Below, piece after piece: positions 1 to 10,470 of a DNA stretch of 64,000 bases. The DNA lies in contig JARWMV010000246.1 in NCBI GenBank assembly GCA_030998015.1, forward strand, positions 992,001 through 1,056,000, in the 5' to 3' direction. How positions within the stretch are numbered: the first letter of the stretch is position 1; each line of letters opens with the position of its first letter. Below the pieces are notes generated by a model. The model saw only the letters and a list, made by a program, of their open reading frames with translations. It did not search any database and was not told where the DNA came from. The position numbers and the translations under genes were made by a program. This stretch comes from Ceratorhiza oryzae-sativae (Eukaryota; Basidiomycota; Agaricomycetes; Cantharellales; Ceratobasidiaceae).

Positions 1-1569
1 TGCCAGGTTTGCTTGTCATACCCTAAACATTTAACTAGGTACTCTGTGATGTGTCTTTGTCTATTATATCTGGAGTTGATGATTTGTTCCACCTCATATT
101 TGATGTCCCCTTCTGGTGTGACTATAGGGGATGGTTGGGGTACTTCTTGGTCAAAAGGATCTTCTTTCTTCTGAGCAAGCAGTGATATATGGAAAACTGG
201 GTGGATCTTCATGGTATGTGGTAAGTCTAGTTTGTATGCATGTGTCCTGTGTTTTGCAACCATGTTGAAAGGACCAATTCATTTGTTTGATAATTTCCTT
301 GATGGTCTCTGGGTTTGGATGTTTTGTGCATCAAGCCAAAATTTGTCATTGATCCTGATTGCTTCTGGGGCTTTGTGCTTTTGGTCATAGTATGCCTTCA
401 TTGAGTCTTGTGCCAACTCCAGGGCTGCATGGAGTTTGTCATAGCCCTTCTTCTGCCATTCAGCATGTTTGTCTGCTAATGGTAGTGATGGCTCAGTTTT
501 GTCTCCTACCTGCAAATCTAGGGTGAAAACCATAGTTGGCATAGAAGGGGGTTTTCCCTGTGGATGTGTTGGTCCAATTGTTGTACACAAACTCAGCCAA
601 CAGCAATAGTGATACCCAATTGTCTTGTCAATCTGATATGTAATGCCTAAGGTAGCTTTCTACTACTTGGTTTGCCCTTTCCAATTGTCTGTCTGTCTGT
701 GGATGGTATGCTGTTGAGAAGGATGGCTTGATGTCCAATCATTTATTAGCTGCCTTAGGAATTGTGAAGCAAAGTTTGGACCTCTGTCAGATATGGTTTT
801 CCTTGGTAGTCCATGTAGCTTCCAGATGTATGTGACAAATAGGTTGGTGCAATCTTTTGCTGATGCCTCTGATTGTGTGGGTATGAAATGAACCATTTTG
901 TCAGGTGATCCACCACTGTAAATAAGGACCAAATCCTTCTGACACTGGCAGGCCTGTGATGAGGTCATATGTAATTTCTTCCCATGGTTTTTCAGGTATT
1001 GGTATTGGGTTGAGGAGACCAGGTGGTACAGCATTACTATGCTTGTTTTGTATGCATGATTCACAGTGGGCAATGTACTCATTGACTGTTTTCTTCATGG
1101 AAGACCAGGTGAATTTTTGGCTGATTAATTCAAGTGTTCTGAACTGGCTGGGGCAGCCTGCTGCAGGGTTGTCATGTTGGTTTTCTAGGATTAGTTTCTG
1201 TAGTGACCTGTCATGGGGTACATAAATGTGTCCCTTGAATTGTAGTAGGCCTTTGTCCCATTCCCAGTCTTTGACTTTTTCATTGTCCTCCAGTGCCTTT
1301 ACAATCTTAGCTAGGCATGTGTTACCTGGTATTGCATCCTGAATAAGTTGCTCTAGATTGTGGCCTGGTGTGATTTTTGCTTGCCCACAGTTCTGAGAGC
1401 TGCAAAAAATTTTCTGGTTTAAGCAGAGCCTGGCTCTCACTCCCCCCTTCTGGCAGGTGTCATGAAAGTCTTGATAGGATGTCTGCTCATCCATTTTTGG
1501 CCCCTTGGATGTACAGGATTTTGAAGTTAAATCTGGACAAGAACTCATGCCATCATGCAACTTGACCAC
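1..1569 (-). pseudogene. Integrase and C-terminal region of Family 1a, fragmented
   Basis: A frame at 1569-901 covers the RNase H/integrase junction and the zinc-binding N-terminus, HDNPAAGC...HCESC; the GH(P) histidine seen in copy c (HHDNPAAGHPG) is a cysteine here. A frame at 1082-663 carries the DDE core with SDRGPNF, and 590-279 the C-terminal part with YYDQKHKAPE. Integrase joins the cDNA into chromosomes. The chromodomain expected at the very end runs off the left edge in degraded form. Confidence 0.85.
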
Positions 1570-2760
1570 TCAGCAGTTGGTTTGTTTTCCAATACTCCAG
1601 ATTTTTGCAATCTGATATGATCTGGATTGGGTGTTTGGATCCTTCCAACAAGTGATGCCAGTGTTTCAGTGCCTTGACAATTGCCAGCATCTCCTTGTTG
1701 TATATGTCATAGTTATGTTCAGCTGGGACCATTGCCTTTGACAGGTAGCTGACTGGGTGTAATCATCTGTCTTTGCCATATTGCATGAGTACTGCCCCTG
1801 TGGCATATCCTGATGCATCTGATTCAATGTAGAAGGGCTTTGACTGGTCTGGTTGAATCAGTAGTGGTGCTTCAATGAGTTTCTGCTTCAATGTTTGGAA
1901 CACATAATCTTGCTCCTTGGTCCATTCCCATTTTGTATCTTTTTGCACAGCTTGTATAGGCATTTGGCTGTTCTTGAGAAAACTTGTATGAACTGTCTTA
2001 ACCAGTTACAGAATCCTAGGAACCGGAGCATTTTAGTCACATTTGTTGGTTGGTTCCATTCTACAACCTTCTCAACCTTTGCTGGGTCCACTTTGATGCC
2101 CTCTGGAGATACAATAATTCCCAGGTAGTCAATCTCAGGTATGTCAAAGAAGCATTTTTCCAGTGCACAGTATAGGCCATGTTTCTTGAATCATCATAGG
2201 ACTTCCTTAACATGTTCATTGTGGTCCTTTGGATCCTTCAAGTAGATCAAGACATCATCCATATATACCACCACATAGACTCCTTCCAGGTCCTGAAGGA
2301 TGTCTTGCATCATATTCATGAATGCTCCTGGGGAGTTCATTGTGCCAAATTGCATTAACATAGGTTCATATAGCCCATATTTGGTCTTGAAGGCCAGTTT
2401 CCATTTGTCTCCCTTCCATACTCTGACCAGATTAAAACCCCATTTCAAGTCCAGCTTGGTGAATATTCTTGCTTCTCAGAGTGTTTTAATCAAATCCTGT
2501 ATTTTAGGCAGGGGGTATGTGTTGGGAATGGTCATGCTGTTTAGGTGCTGGTAGTCAATACAGATCTGCAGTTTCCCATTATTATTTTTGAAAAATATGA
2601 CTGGGGAGGCCATTGGTGATTTGGATGGGTGAATGTGACCATTTTGCAGTTGTCAGTCCAATGTTTTTCATAATTCTGCATCTTCCTTAATCCCCATGCT
2701 GTATACTGGGCCATGGCCAATTTTTGCATCTTGTTTTAGGTCTACACCAAAGTCCCATTC
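1570..2760 (-). pseudogene. Reverse transcriptase and RNase H of Family 1a, fragmented
   Basis: Several minus-strand frames give recognisable blocks: fingers/palm near 2729-2541, the palm with TKYGLYEP and the catalytic YMDD box at 2448-2194, the thumb region with the SNWLRQF-type block at 2091-1888, and the RNase H start (FYIESDASGYATGAVL, with its Asp) at 1963-1763. Each piece is in a different frame or separated by stops. It sits between protease and integrase as in all Ty3/gypsy elements. Confidence 0.85.
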
Positions 2761-3252
2761 TCAGTGGGGTGGCAGTGGCTGTTCATCCTCCTCTCCTGCA
2801 AATATATCATTGAACTCATTGTATTTAGCAGGTAGGGCAGCAGGTTCATTTAGTCCTGACAGCCAGAGGCTTTGTGGTTCATTGGCTCTTGCATGTATTG
2901 GTTGTGAGAGGTAGTGTTTGGAGCAAATTGGTGAGTTTAAGTCAAGTACTTTTTCTTCCCAATCAATGTGGGGGTTGTGGTATTTGAGCCATGACATGCT
3001 GAGTACAAGATTATTTTTACCCACATTTACAATGTAGGCACTGAGTATTTCCCTGTGCCCTTGTATGACTAGTTCAAACATGCAGCATGTATTGACTTGG
3101 CCTGAATGGATTTCATGACCATCAATTACCTGTAGCTTCCTTGGTGTTTTTAGGTTTTGGGTGGGGATCCAATATTTTTTGACTAGATTCTTGTGTATTA
3201 ATGCAGATGTGGCACCAGAGTTGACCATAGCCCACCTGGTAAATTTTTTCAT
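2761..3252 (-). pseudogene. Aspartic protease region of Family 1a, catalytic Asp lost
   Basis: The segment aligns by eye with the protease of copy c at 20118-20681, including the flap and the second half with VLSMSWLKYHNP. Retroviral-type proteases act as dimers with one D-S/T-G per subunit and cut Gag-Pol. Here the motif reads NSGATSA in place of DSGATS, so the catalytic aspartate is replaced by asparagine (a G-to-A type change), which by family knowledge would abolish activity. The frame runs on into the start of RT. Confidence 0.8.
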
Positions 3253-3422
3253 TGTATATGGTGATTTTTGTTTGGAAGTAGTACTTAGGGGAAAAGCATG
3301 GAAGAATAATTGGAGTTAGGATTCATTTCCTAGAGACATACATTCAAAGTCTTTACATGCATTTTCTTTTTGTACATTATTCAGAATGGAGCCCAAGACA
3401 GCCTTCCAAGAACTGCTTGAGC

Positions 3423-4783
3423 CTAGTCTTTTAAAGACACATCTTCACTGGTTTTGGTATCCTCTATGGCTGCTTTGTACCCAGACAATTTTTGTGACAG
3501 GCATTTGGTGGCAATATGTCCCTTTCCTCCACAAATGTGACAGGCAATCAGCCCTTTCCCTTTTCCAGCAAAGTCAAGGTCCATGGCATCTGGATCCCTT
3601 GCTTTCTGGGCTACTGGGGGATGATTGTCCTTCTGGATCTCCTTGAACAACATCTGGACCTTTGTTGCAGAACTGTCCCACTTCACTGTAGGGACAGTCT
3701 GCCCTTTGGTATTTTGTCCAATTGACACAACCTGTCCTTTTACTGCCTTGCTGTCCTGAATGGTATCAATTCAATCCCCTTTGGTGAATTGTTCACATGT
3801 GTTGCTAGTTGATGCAGAGGAGACAGTCTTGGCAGTGGTCATTGTAGCTTTGGCAGCAGGATGTGTGCTTCTGCCTCCAAAGGAGATGAGGTGTCAGTCT
3901 ATATCCAGTGCCCTTTGGGTGACTTCTGCAAGAGCATGCATGGTTGGATCATAGTTCTGGACCACCATGCAATTTCAGATGTCATCTGACAGTCCTGTGT
4001 AGAACTGGTCACAGAGGGCAGCATTGTTGTATCCAAGGCCTGTTGAATATAGGTTGAATAGCATGAGGTAGTCTTGCACTGTCTTGGTTTGCTTTAACAT
4101 CTGCCATTTTTCACAATAGTTTTCATTGTGGTTTACATTGCTATATCATACCTGAATTCTTGCCAGAATAGGTTGGTATTGTGCAGCCAACGGACATTGG
4201 TGTGGTTGATAATTTCTTGTTCAAAATATGCAGTTGCCCACTCAGTTGCAGCCCCATCTAGGTACAATGTGATATAGGCAATTTGTTGATTGGCTGTAGT
4301 GTTGGGTGTATTGGTGGTGATGTATCTTGTGCAAGAGATTTGGAATGAAGTTGAATCCTCTTGCTTACTGCCATCAAACTTGGTAGGGGATGCCATTTTT
4401 ACCTTGATGGTGCTTCCTCCAATAGTTGGTTGGGGTTGAGGTATTTGTGCCAGAGGGGGTACTTGTGGAGCCAGTGCAGCCTGGTGCCCAGTCAAGGTAT
4501 TCAGGGTTTGTTGGATTTGTGCCAGAATACCACTCAGGGTATTAAGATTTGCTGCCAGACCATCAACTTTTGTGTTGGTAGCATGAATTTCATTGGTGAT
4601 CTGCTGCTGCACATCATTGTGCCTTGTTGTGGTGTTTGTGTCTATATTGCTGACATCAGATTGGAGTGCCCCAATGGTGTTACCAATGGTGTCAATATTT
4701 GAGCACAAATATTGGACTTGTCCTTCCATTGTGTAGGTTGTCCATAATGGCTGTGTTGGTGTGGCTCCTTGAGAGGTAGACAT
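3423..4783 (-). pseudogene. gag: Gag of Family 1a, frameshifted
   Basis: The reading frame opens at 4783 with MSTSQGATPTQP, the same start as in copy b at 10471. An N-terminal helical region is followed by a capsid-like segment (YLDGAATEWA near 4250), and a separate frame at 3728-3423 carries a zinc knuckle, C-x2-C-x4-H-x4-C (CHICGGKGHIATKC). Nucleocapsid knuckles bind the element RNA during packaging. The two parts are in different frames with stops between about 4133 and 3728. It precedes the protease in the usual order. Confidence 0.85.
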
Positions 4784-4799
4784 GTTGGAAGGGAACTAG

Positions 4800-5965
4800 G
4801 AATCTAATTCAATCAACAGAGACAATGGGCTAATACATGAATATCTTGGGGTGCATGGTTTCTGTAGAATTTCTGCTTGCCATTTACAGTAATTTCAAAA
4901 ATTGGGTAGTACATTTTGCCCAAAAAGAATAGGCTAATGTCCTTAAAATCCAAACACCCCTTCTCAAATTTGTCCTGGTATAGTATTGGGATCTCCTTTA
5001 ACTTAGTTTGGTCCTGGCAAAGTGGTTCCAGGTAGTATCATCTCAAGGTGTTGTTGTGCAACAACCTCAATTTCTGGTTCAGGTGCAGGAGATGGCACAC
5101 CACTAAGTTGGTGGTTAAAAGGGGATGGTGAGGGAGCTAAGGATTGGGCATACTGTTGACCAATAGACTGCAAGTATAGGCAGCTTAGTCTATTGAATTG
5201 ATGTAGGAGTTTGGGGTATTCTTCCTCTTTCTTTCAGATTACACCAGTGAGGTAATTGCCAATGTCTTCAGTGATTAGTTTTTCTGCCTTAAAATTTTCT
5301 GCCTTCTCTCAGTAGTAGCAGGTGTTGTCCTCAGTGCACTGGGCTTGATAGAGCAAGTATGAGATGAGGTTGCAATCAAGGGGGTCAGCCAGCTTAGAGA
5401 TCAGATTGATGACAGAGGCAATATCCATATATAACAGCATGCTCCTTTGGGCAGTAGGGGCAGTGGGCAGGGAAGGTGGCTTGGTTGGGATGATGACAGA
5501 TGTGGCACTCAGGAGCACCAGGAGGAGTTATGAACTGTTGTTGGGCACAGCCAACTTTTTGTGGTTTGACTTTGGTGATGATGACATGGCTAAAGTTGAT
5601 ATGTCCATTGTTCTCAAGGATGTTGTTGATGGAGTTAAGGGTGAAGCAGTGGATGGACAGGTGGCCAAACCAACCACAGAGGGGCAGCAATTTTCTTTGC
5701 TAAAGGTTGTAGCCATGATTGGCAGCTAGAGAATGTGTTCCACTGTAGTGTACTCATCCAAGGCAAAGGTAACATACCCCACATTACAGAGAATAGGAAG
5801 GTGACCTCTGTTACCCAACTACTTAAGGGCAAAGGGTGACCCCACCTCTTGTTGATGAAAGAGATTGGAGAACCAAAGCTTGTTCTGGTGCACAAGGGGC
5901 TCAGTTTGTTGATGAGCTGCTGTTTCAGCACTTCAATCAGGATAGAGCTTTGTGGAGGCACAGAT
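4800..5965 (-). pseudogene. Family 1 upstream ORF ('ORF0'), zinc-knuckle protein, decayed
   Basis: This block sits between the LTR/primer site and the gag start at 4783. On the minus strand it encodes in order a CCHC knuckle (C-x2-C-x4-H-x4-C, near 5685-5640), a second Cys/His cluster (C-x2-C ... AHCPYC, near 5470), a helical stretch and a conserved tail ending just before gag. The same protein is visible at 8023-10457 and 18560-19365, so it is a real component of the family and not chance. Stops and frameshifts break this copy. I do not recognise the family; a nucleic-acid-binding role is plausible from the knuckle. Confidence 0.6.
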
Positions 5966-6099
5966 AGGGCAACAATTACTTGTGACTGTGGATGGGTGGA
6001 GTGGGATTGTGGAAGGCAATGAGGTGTGAGCTTTAGACAACACCAGCAGCATTTGGGACAGCATGAGCAGGGGTTCAGGTGATACTGAACCTACAAGGT

Positions 6100-6112
6100 A
6101 CAAACTTGACCT
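6100..6112 (-). promoter_or_regulatory. Putative self-priming primer binding site of Family 1a
   Basis: The 13 nt next to the LTR, separated by two bases, are an exact inverted repeat of LTR positions 6269-6281 (ACAAACTTGACCT read on plus here). There is no TGG start expected for tRNA priming. The pairing places the complementary strand at the predicted 5' end of the transcript, the geometry established for Tf1 and sushi. Function is inferred. Confidence 0.6.
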
Positions 6113-6114
6113 AA

Positions 6115-6567
6115 TGTCAACAGCAACAAGTCAAGTGACAGCATGGATGCCTGAGGTCACAAGGGCAGAGCCTAGGAACAACTTGGTGGCAACAACAGGG
6201 AAGTAAAGGCAATGACAACATGTTGCAAGACAGTGAGCAGAAGGGGAGCAAGACTTGTATTGACAAGGAGGTCAAGTTTGTGAGGAGACCTCATCAAACT
6301 TTACCCAGTTTATATACAATCTTCAAGCCACATCAAAACAAACACAACTATACTACAAGTCATATTGCTAAGTGATAGAAGCTGCTGTGGAGCTGCAGAA
6401 TTTCACATCAAAGTTGAAATACACCTTCAGGAAGCAGTCTGGAATATTCCTTGAGGTGCATGATACAGTTGCCCCATAAAAGGAAAGTGTGTTTTGACAA
6501 TGTTCTTAAAAATTGTAATAAATCAAGAAAATATTATATGTTGGGTATATGTGTCTCAGGTCATGCC
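6115..6567 (-). repeat. 5' LTR of Family 1a (LTR-1)
   Basis: On the minus strand this matches the LTR at 29389-29753: the block around the TATA box, the tract leading to the CAAACTTGACCT motif (6269-6281) and the tail before the primer site are all recognisable. The inner end is TGTCAA on the plus strand at 6115; the outer end near 6567 (ATGACC on minus) is degraded and approximate. TATATA lies near 6310-6316, about 30 bp upstream of the CAAACTTGACCT motif in transcription order. Confidence 0.8.
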
Positions 6568-6569
6568 AA

Positions 6570-6800
6570 CAAAGCTCTATCCTAATTAAGGGCGTTGTGC
6601 CAGGCTCCTGCAGACAGAATGTGCAGGAATTCTGTATGAAATTCTAGCATATTCTGGTACTGCAGGAGACAGAGATGGTGCAGGAATTGCCCCAGGAGTG
6701 CCACAGTCATGGTCAGAGTCCTGCAGCTCCTGCATTCCTGCATTCCTGCAGACTTGCATTCCTGCACCATTGCATGACCCCCACCATTTGTAGCATTCAA
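6570..6800. repeat. Low-complexity inverted CAGGAATT/CTGCA repeat region
   Basis: The stretch is dense in short motifs such as TGCAGGAATT, CCTGCATTCCTGCATTCCTGCAG and their complements, in both orientations. Similar motifs form the termini of the hAT-type MITE at 11216-11358 and parts of 61740-61870. I infer a decayed non-autonomous element but see no target duplication. No gene is supported. Confidence 0.35.
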
Positions 6801-6869
6801 TACACCATTAAATGCATGAAATTCAGCACATCTCATTAATGTATACATCATGTATTAGCAGTTGAAATT

Positions 6870-7830
6870 GAGCAAGATCAACATACTTTAGTCTTGGGAA
6901 AATAATCAGGGGTAAGTGCAACCACTCCAGCTCACCTAACTAAATGTTGAACAGGAGCATTTACATACCATTCAACTCATTTTGCTGAGGGGAATTGAAT
7001 GAGCTCACTCACATCCTGATCCAACTCATTTCTGAGGAGATATAAGTGATATATGGGGGGTTAGCCCCTGAGCAGCACCATAGGCACTAGTGAAACCAGC
7101 CATGGAAACGTTGCTCCACTGCAATAAATCGATGTGAACCACTGTAGTTATGCTGTTTACCAAAAATCAGCATGATTAGAGCTGTATTAGTGGACAAATT
7201 CCAGGGAACATACCCCCATGATGCTCAAAATACCCCTAAATTGCCTCTGCAAGTGCACACTTAACTACAGGTGCTCTGAGCCTCATGGATCAATTCAGAG
7301 GCATTTATTACCCTATTCTCTATGCCTGGTGTACTCCAAAACAGCACTTAAACAAAATTTTCTGACCATGTGCAACAATTCAGCTTGGATGTCACCAGCA
7401 ACACATGGACAGACACCAGTTTATTACAATCCAACATATGTACTAAATAGATAGGATGCATATAGGGGTTTTTGAGGTTCAGGAGCATGCCTAGTTTGTT
7501 GACTTGGTTCCAAAATGCCATCTTAGACCTGAAATAGTTTCTGCACACTTGTAACAATATTTTCTGAGCATTAATCTGCTGCAATATACATGTGAACAAT
7601 TTTGTACACCATGTAGACAACATATCCAGAATCCTCTGAATCTTGCACATTTTATGAGCTACTAATGAAGTGAATGTAGTGGGTTTCAAGGTGACTGAAA
7701 TATTGGCCATGAGGCTCAAGAACAGAAAACTGTGTGCAATTCAGCAGGTTTAATTTTCTACCAGATGTGCTATATACCATTCAAAAACTCTCAGTAGCGC
7801 GCATCTAATAAGCTCACATATAACTCAATG
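6870..7830. repeat. Dispersed repeat R1, copy 1
   Basis: Several blocks recur in the same order and orientation at 60860-61740: the ACTAGTGAAACCAGCCATG-type block, the AATACCCCTAAA block, GGGGTTTTTGAGG followed by TCAGGAGCA, GCACACTTGTAACAATATTTTCTG, and the CATTCAAAA...CGCAT block near the end. The copies are diverged and neither has a convincing ORF. The nature of the element is unknown; a non-autonomous DNA transposon is one option. Confidence 0.5.
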
Positions 7831-7912
7831 TGACAATGTTTGAGCATAATCAGGTGCAAGAGCCCTGGAATTCCAGCAAACTCCTGCTGCTGCCAGAATT
7901 CTGTACAGAGTC

Positions 7913-8022
7913 CAGCTCCTGGCCTGCTGGAGCTGGAGCTGGAGCAGGAATCAAGAAAATTGCAAGGAGTCTGCCTGCAGGAGGTGGACTCCTGCAAGAT
8001 TCCAGCACAGCATCCTTAATCC
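7913..8022 (-). repeat. Dispersed repeat R2, copy 1 (inverted relative to 62597-62690)
   Basis: The reverse complement contains GGATGCTGTG, GCAGGAGTCCACCTCCTGCAGG and CCTGCTCCAGCTCCAGCT in the same order as 62597-62690. The core is itself palindromic (GGAGTCCACCTCCTGCAGG with an inverted partner). It abuts the start of Family 1 copy b. Confidence 0.45.
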
Positions 8023-10457
8023 CAATTGAAGCACTGCAACAGCAGCTCATCAACAAACTGAGCCCCTTGTGCATCAGAACAAGCTTCAGTTCTCTAATCT
8101 CTTTTGTGAACAAGAGGTGGGGCCACCCTTTGCCCTTCAGTAGTTGGGTAATGGAGGTCACCTTCCTATTCCTGTGATGTGGGATATGTTACTTTCTTGC
8201 CTTGGATGAGTATGCTGCTGTTACAGGTCAGGGTACACTTGAATATCTAGAGCTTAAGCAAATGTAGATATCTTAGTATACACTAATTGTACTCAATACT
8301 TCTTAGACTAGAGCGAGAAGGCTCAAAGTAGTTGCAATGCAATCAAGTAACACTCAAGGTAGTCTTAATCTTTCACAATGTAAACTGACTAATTTATAGG
8401 TATAAAGAGCAAGACTACTATGGTCAGGTTCCCTTAGATATCTTAAATGTAGTTCAGCTCTAGTCACTTGGACTAACTGATACTAATCTTGATACTAGAC
8501 TTAAGTGATAGCTTATAGGATAGATGGAGGGCTGCCTAATGTGTGTACTTCCTCAGCTACAGGTACTTAGTGTCATGCTCAATCAGGCAATATTGTATCC
8601 TTATATATCTCTGTATATAAGATACAATGACTCAGACAGTACATAACTAATATGGAACTTTATTCCTCAGTACTAGTTATATAAGAAATCACACACAGAC
8701 AAGAGAAATAGAAAGAGAAAAGAAACCAATAACTGGTCTGGGTTGAGTAAGAGGAGGAGGTGGTTTGGAAGGGCCTCAGAGGAGGTCCTTTTATACCCTG
8801 AGGAGGGCATTCCAGAGCCAAATAGATGCATGCATGCCAGCGCAATCATCAAAAGAGGGTACTGCTATACTTGGGGTACACCCTAGCCCAGTATAGGATA
8901 AGAGAGTAAAGACAGGGTGTGGATTGAAGGCATTGATGCATCTGAGACCTGCTATTGGCTTGTAGATCATATTATCATAGTATATACATGTAATGAACAG
9001 AGGCTACATCTCAGTGAGTCATAAGGTGAGTCAGAGAAGCTTCTGGATCAATTTGGAAGGCTCTCCTGACTCACTGGAGTCATTAGATCTTGATTGATGG
9101 TCCAGTAAGATTCTAATGATCTTCAGGCCATTCCGGCGTGAGGATCCGGTGGATCGCGACGATCTTCGGGCAGCAGATACTACCGAGGATTAGCTATCGA
9201 TAGAGCCTAAGGTCGCTTTGATAGCGTAAGCGGTTGCCGAGATATGAGCGGTGCAATGTTGTAATCAATATCTCCTGATAAGAGGAAATATTGCAACCTC
9301 TGTATCTCTCTGAGATCTTATTGTGAAAACTTAATAAAATATGCGTTGGAGAGCAGGAATTTTGTACTATTTAATGGAACGGAAAATAGTACAATTTGGA
9401 GCACATACACTTCAAGTATTTCACAAATTAAATACAGAGGCATTGCTTGAGGTTGGCAGAGCAGACTAAATTAATGGAAAAATATTAGTGATCCATAACA
9501 GCTGCAGTGGAATGCATTTTCTCTAGCTGCCAGTTGAGGCTACCACCTTTAGCAAAGAAGATCACTGCCCCCTCTGTAGTTGGTTTGGCCACTTATCCAT
9601 CCACTGCTTTACCCTTAACTCCATTGATGATGTCCTTGAAAACAATGGGCCCATCAACTTTAACTGTGTCATCATCACCAAAGTCACACCCCAAAAGGTC
9701 AGTTGCGCTGTACAACAATTTGTAACTCCCCCTGGTGCCCCTGAGTGCTGCATCTGTTGTTGTCCCAACCAAGCCACCTTTCCTGCTTGCTGCCCTACTG
9801 CCTAAAGGAACATGCCTTTATATACAGATATTGCATCCATCACCACTCTGATGTCTAAGGTGGCTGACCCCCTCAATCATGACCTTATCTCATGTTTGCT
9901 CTATCAGGCCCAGTATGCTGAGGACAACACCTGTCACAGTAGTGACAAGGCTGAGAATTTTAAAGCAGAAAAACTAGTTACCAAGGATGTTAGCAAATAT
10001 TTCACCAGTGTCATCTGGAAAAAGGAGGAAGAATATGCCAAATTACTACATCAATTCAATAGACTGAGCTGCCTCTACCTACAGTCTATTGGCCAACAGT
10101 ACACCTGCTCCGTAGCACCCTCACCTACCTCTTTCAACCACCTACTTAGTGGTGCACTGTCTCCTGTGCCTGAACCAGAAACCAAGGTTGTTGCACAACA
10201 ACACCTTGAGACAATACTACCTGGAACCACTCTGCTGGGATCAAACTAAGTTGAAGGAAATTCCAATGCTGTACTGGGACAAATTTGAAAAAGTGTGTTT
10301 AGATTTTGGGGACACTAGACTATTTTTTTCAGGCCAAAGTCACAGCCCAATTTTCAAAATTACTGTAAATGGCAAGCAGAAGTTCTACAGAAACTGCACA
10401 CCCCAAGACTTTCCTGTACTTGCCTATTGCCTCTGTCAATTAAATTCGAAACTTTAG
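8023..10457 (+). pseudogene. ORF0 of Family 1b, split by a solo LTR
   Basis: The frame resumes after the LTR-3 insertion (8219-9500): excising it and one 5-bp duplication restores continuity with the homologous stretch at 5700-5960 (minus). After it come the CCHC knuckle (C-x2-C-x4-H-x4-C, about 9570-9610), the second Cys cluster (ECCICCC, near 9750) and a long conserved region from 9812 to 10249 that ends in PEPETKVVAQQH, then a tail at 10254-10457 that stops 14 bases before the gag ATG. The strong match of this region with copy a over some 150 residues argues for past coding constraint. Function unknown. Confidence 0.65.
8219..9500 (-). repeat. Solo LTR-3 with target duplication GCTGC
   Basis: The 1282-bp unit begins TGTTACAGG and ends CCATAACA (5-bp inverted ends TGTTA/TAACA) and is flanked on both sides by GCTGC (8214-8218 and 9501-9505). 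It is the same LTR as at 44460-45762 in opposite orientation. No internal region is present, so it is a solo LTR left by LTR-LTR recombination. It retains many CpG sites, unlike the copies at 30866 and 33520. Confidence 0.92.
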
Positions 10458-10470
10458 TCTCCTTCCAAAT

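Larger units (their letters stand above)
1..6567 (-). mobile_element. Family 1a Ty3/gypsy chromovirus-like retrotransposon (3' end off window)
   Basis: Read on the minus strand the order is LTR (6567-6115), primer site, an extra upstream ORF, gag, protease, reverse transcriptase, RNase H, integrase and integrase C-terminus, which is the Ty3/gypsy order. The 3' LTR would lie left of position 1. All coding blocks carry frameshifts and stops, so this is a dead copy. It shares LTR type and proteins with three plus-strand copies at 8023-11870, 18184-29753 and 29754-30865. Confidence 0.9.
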
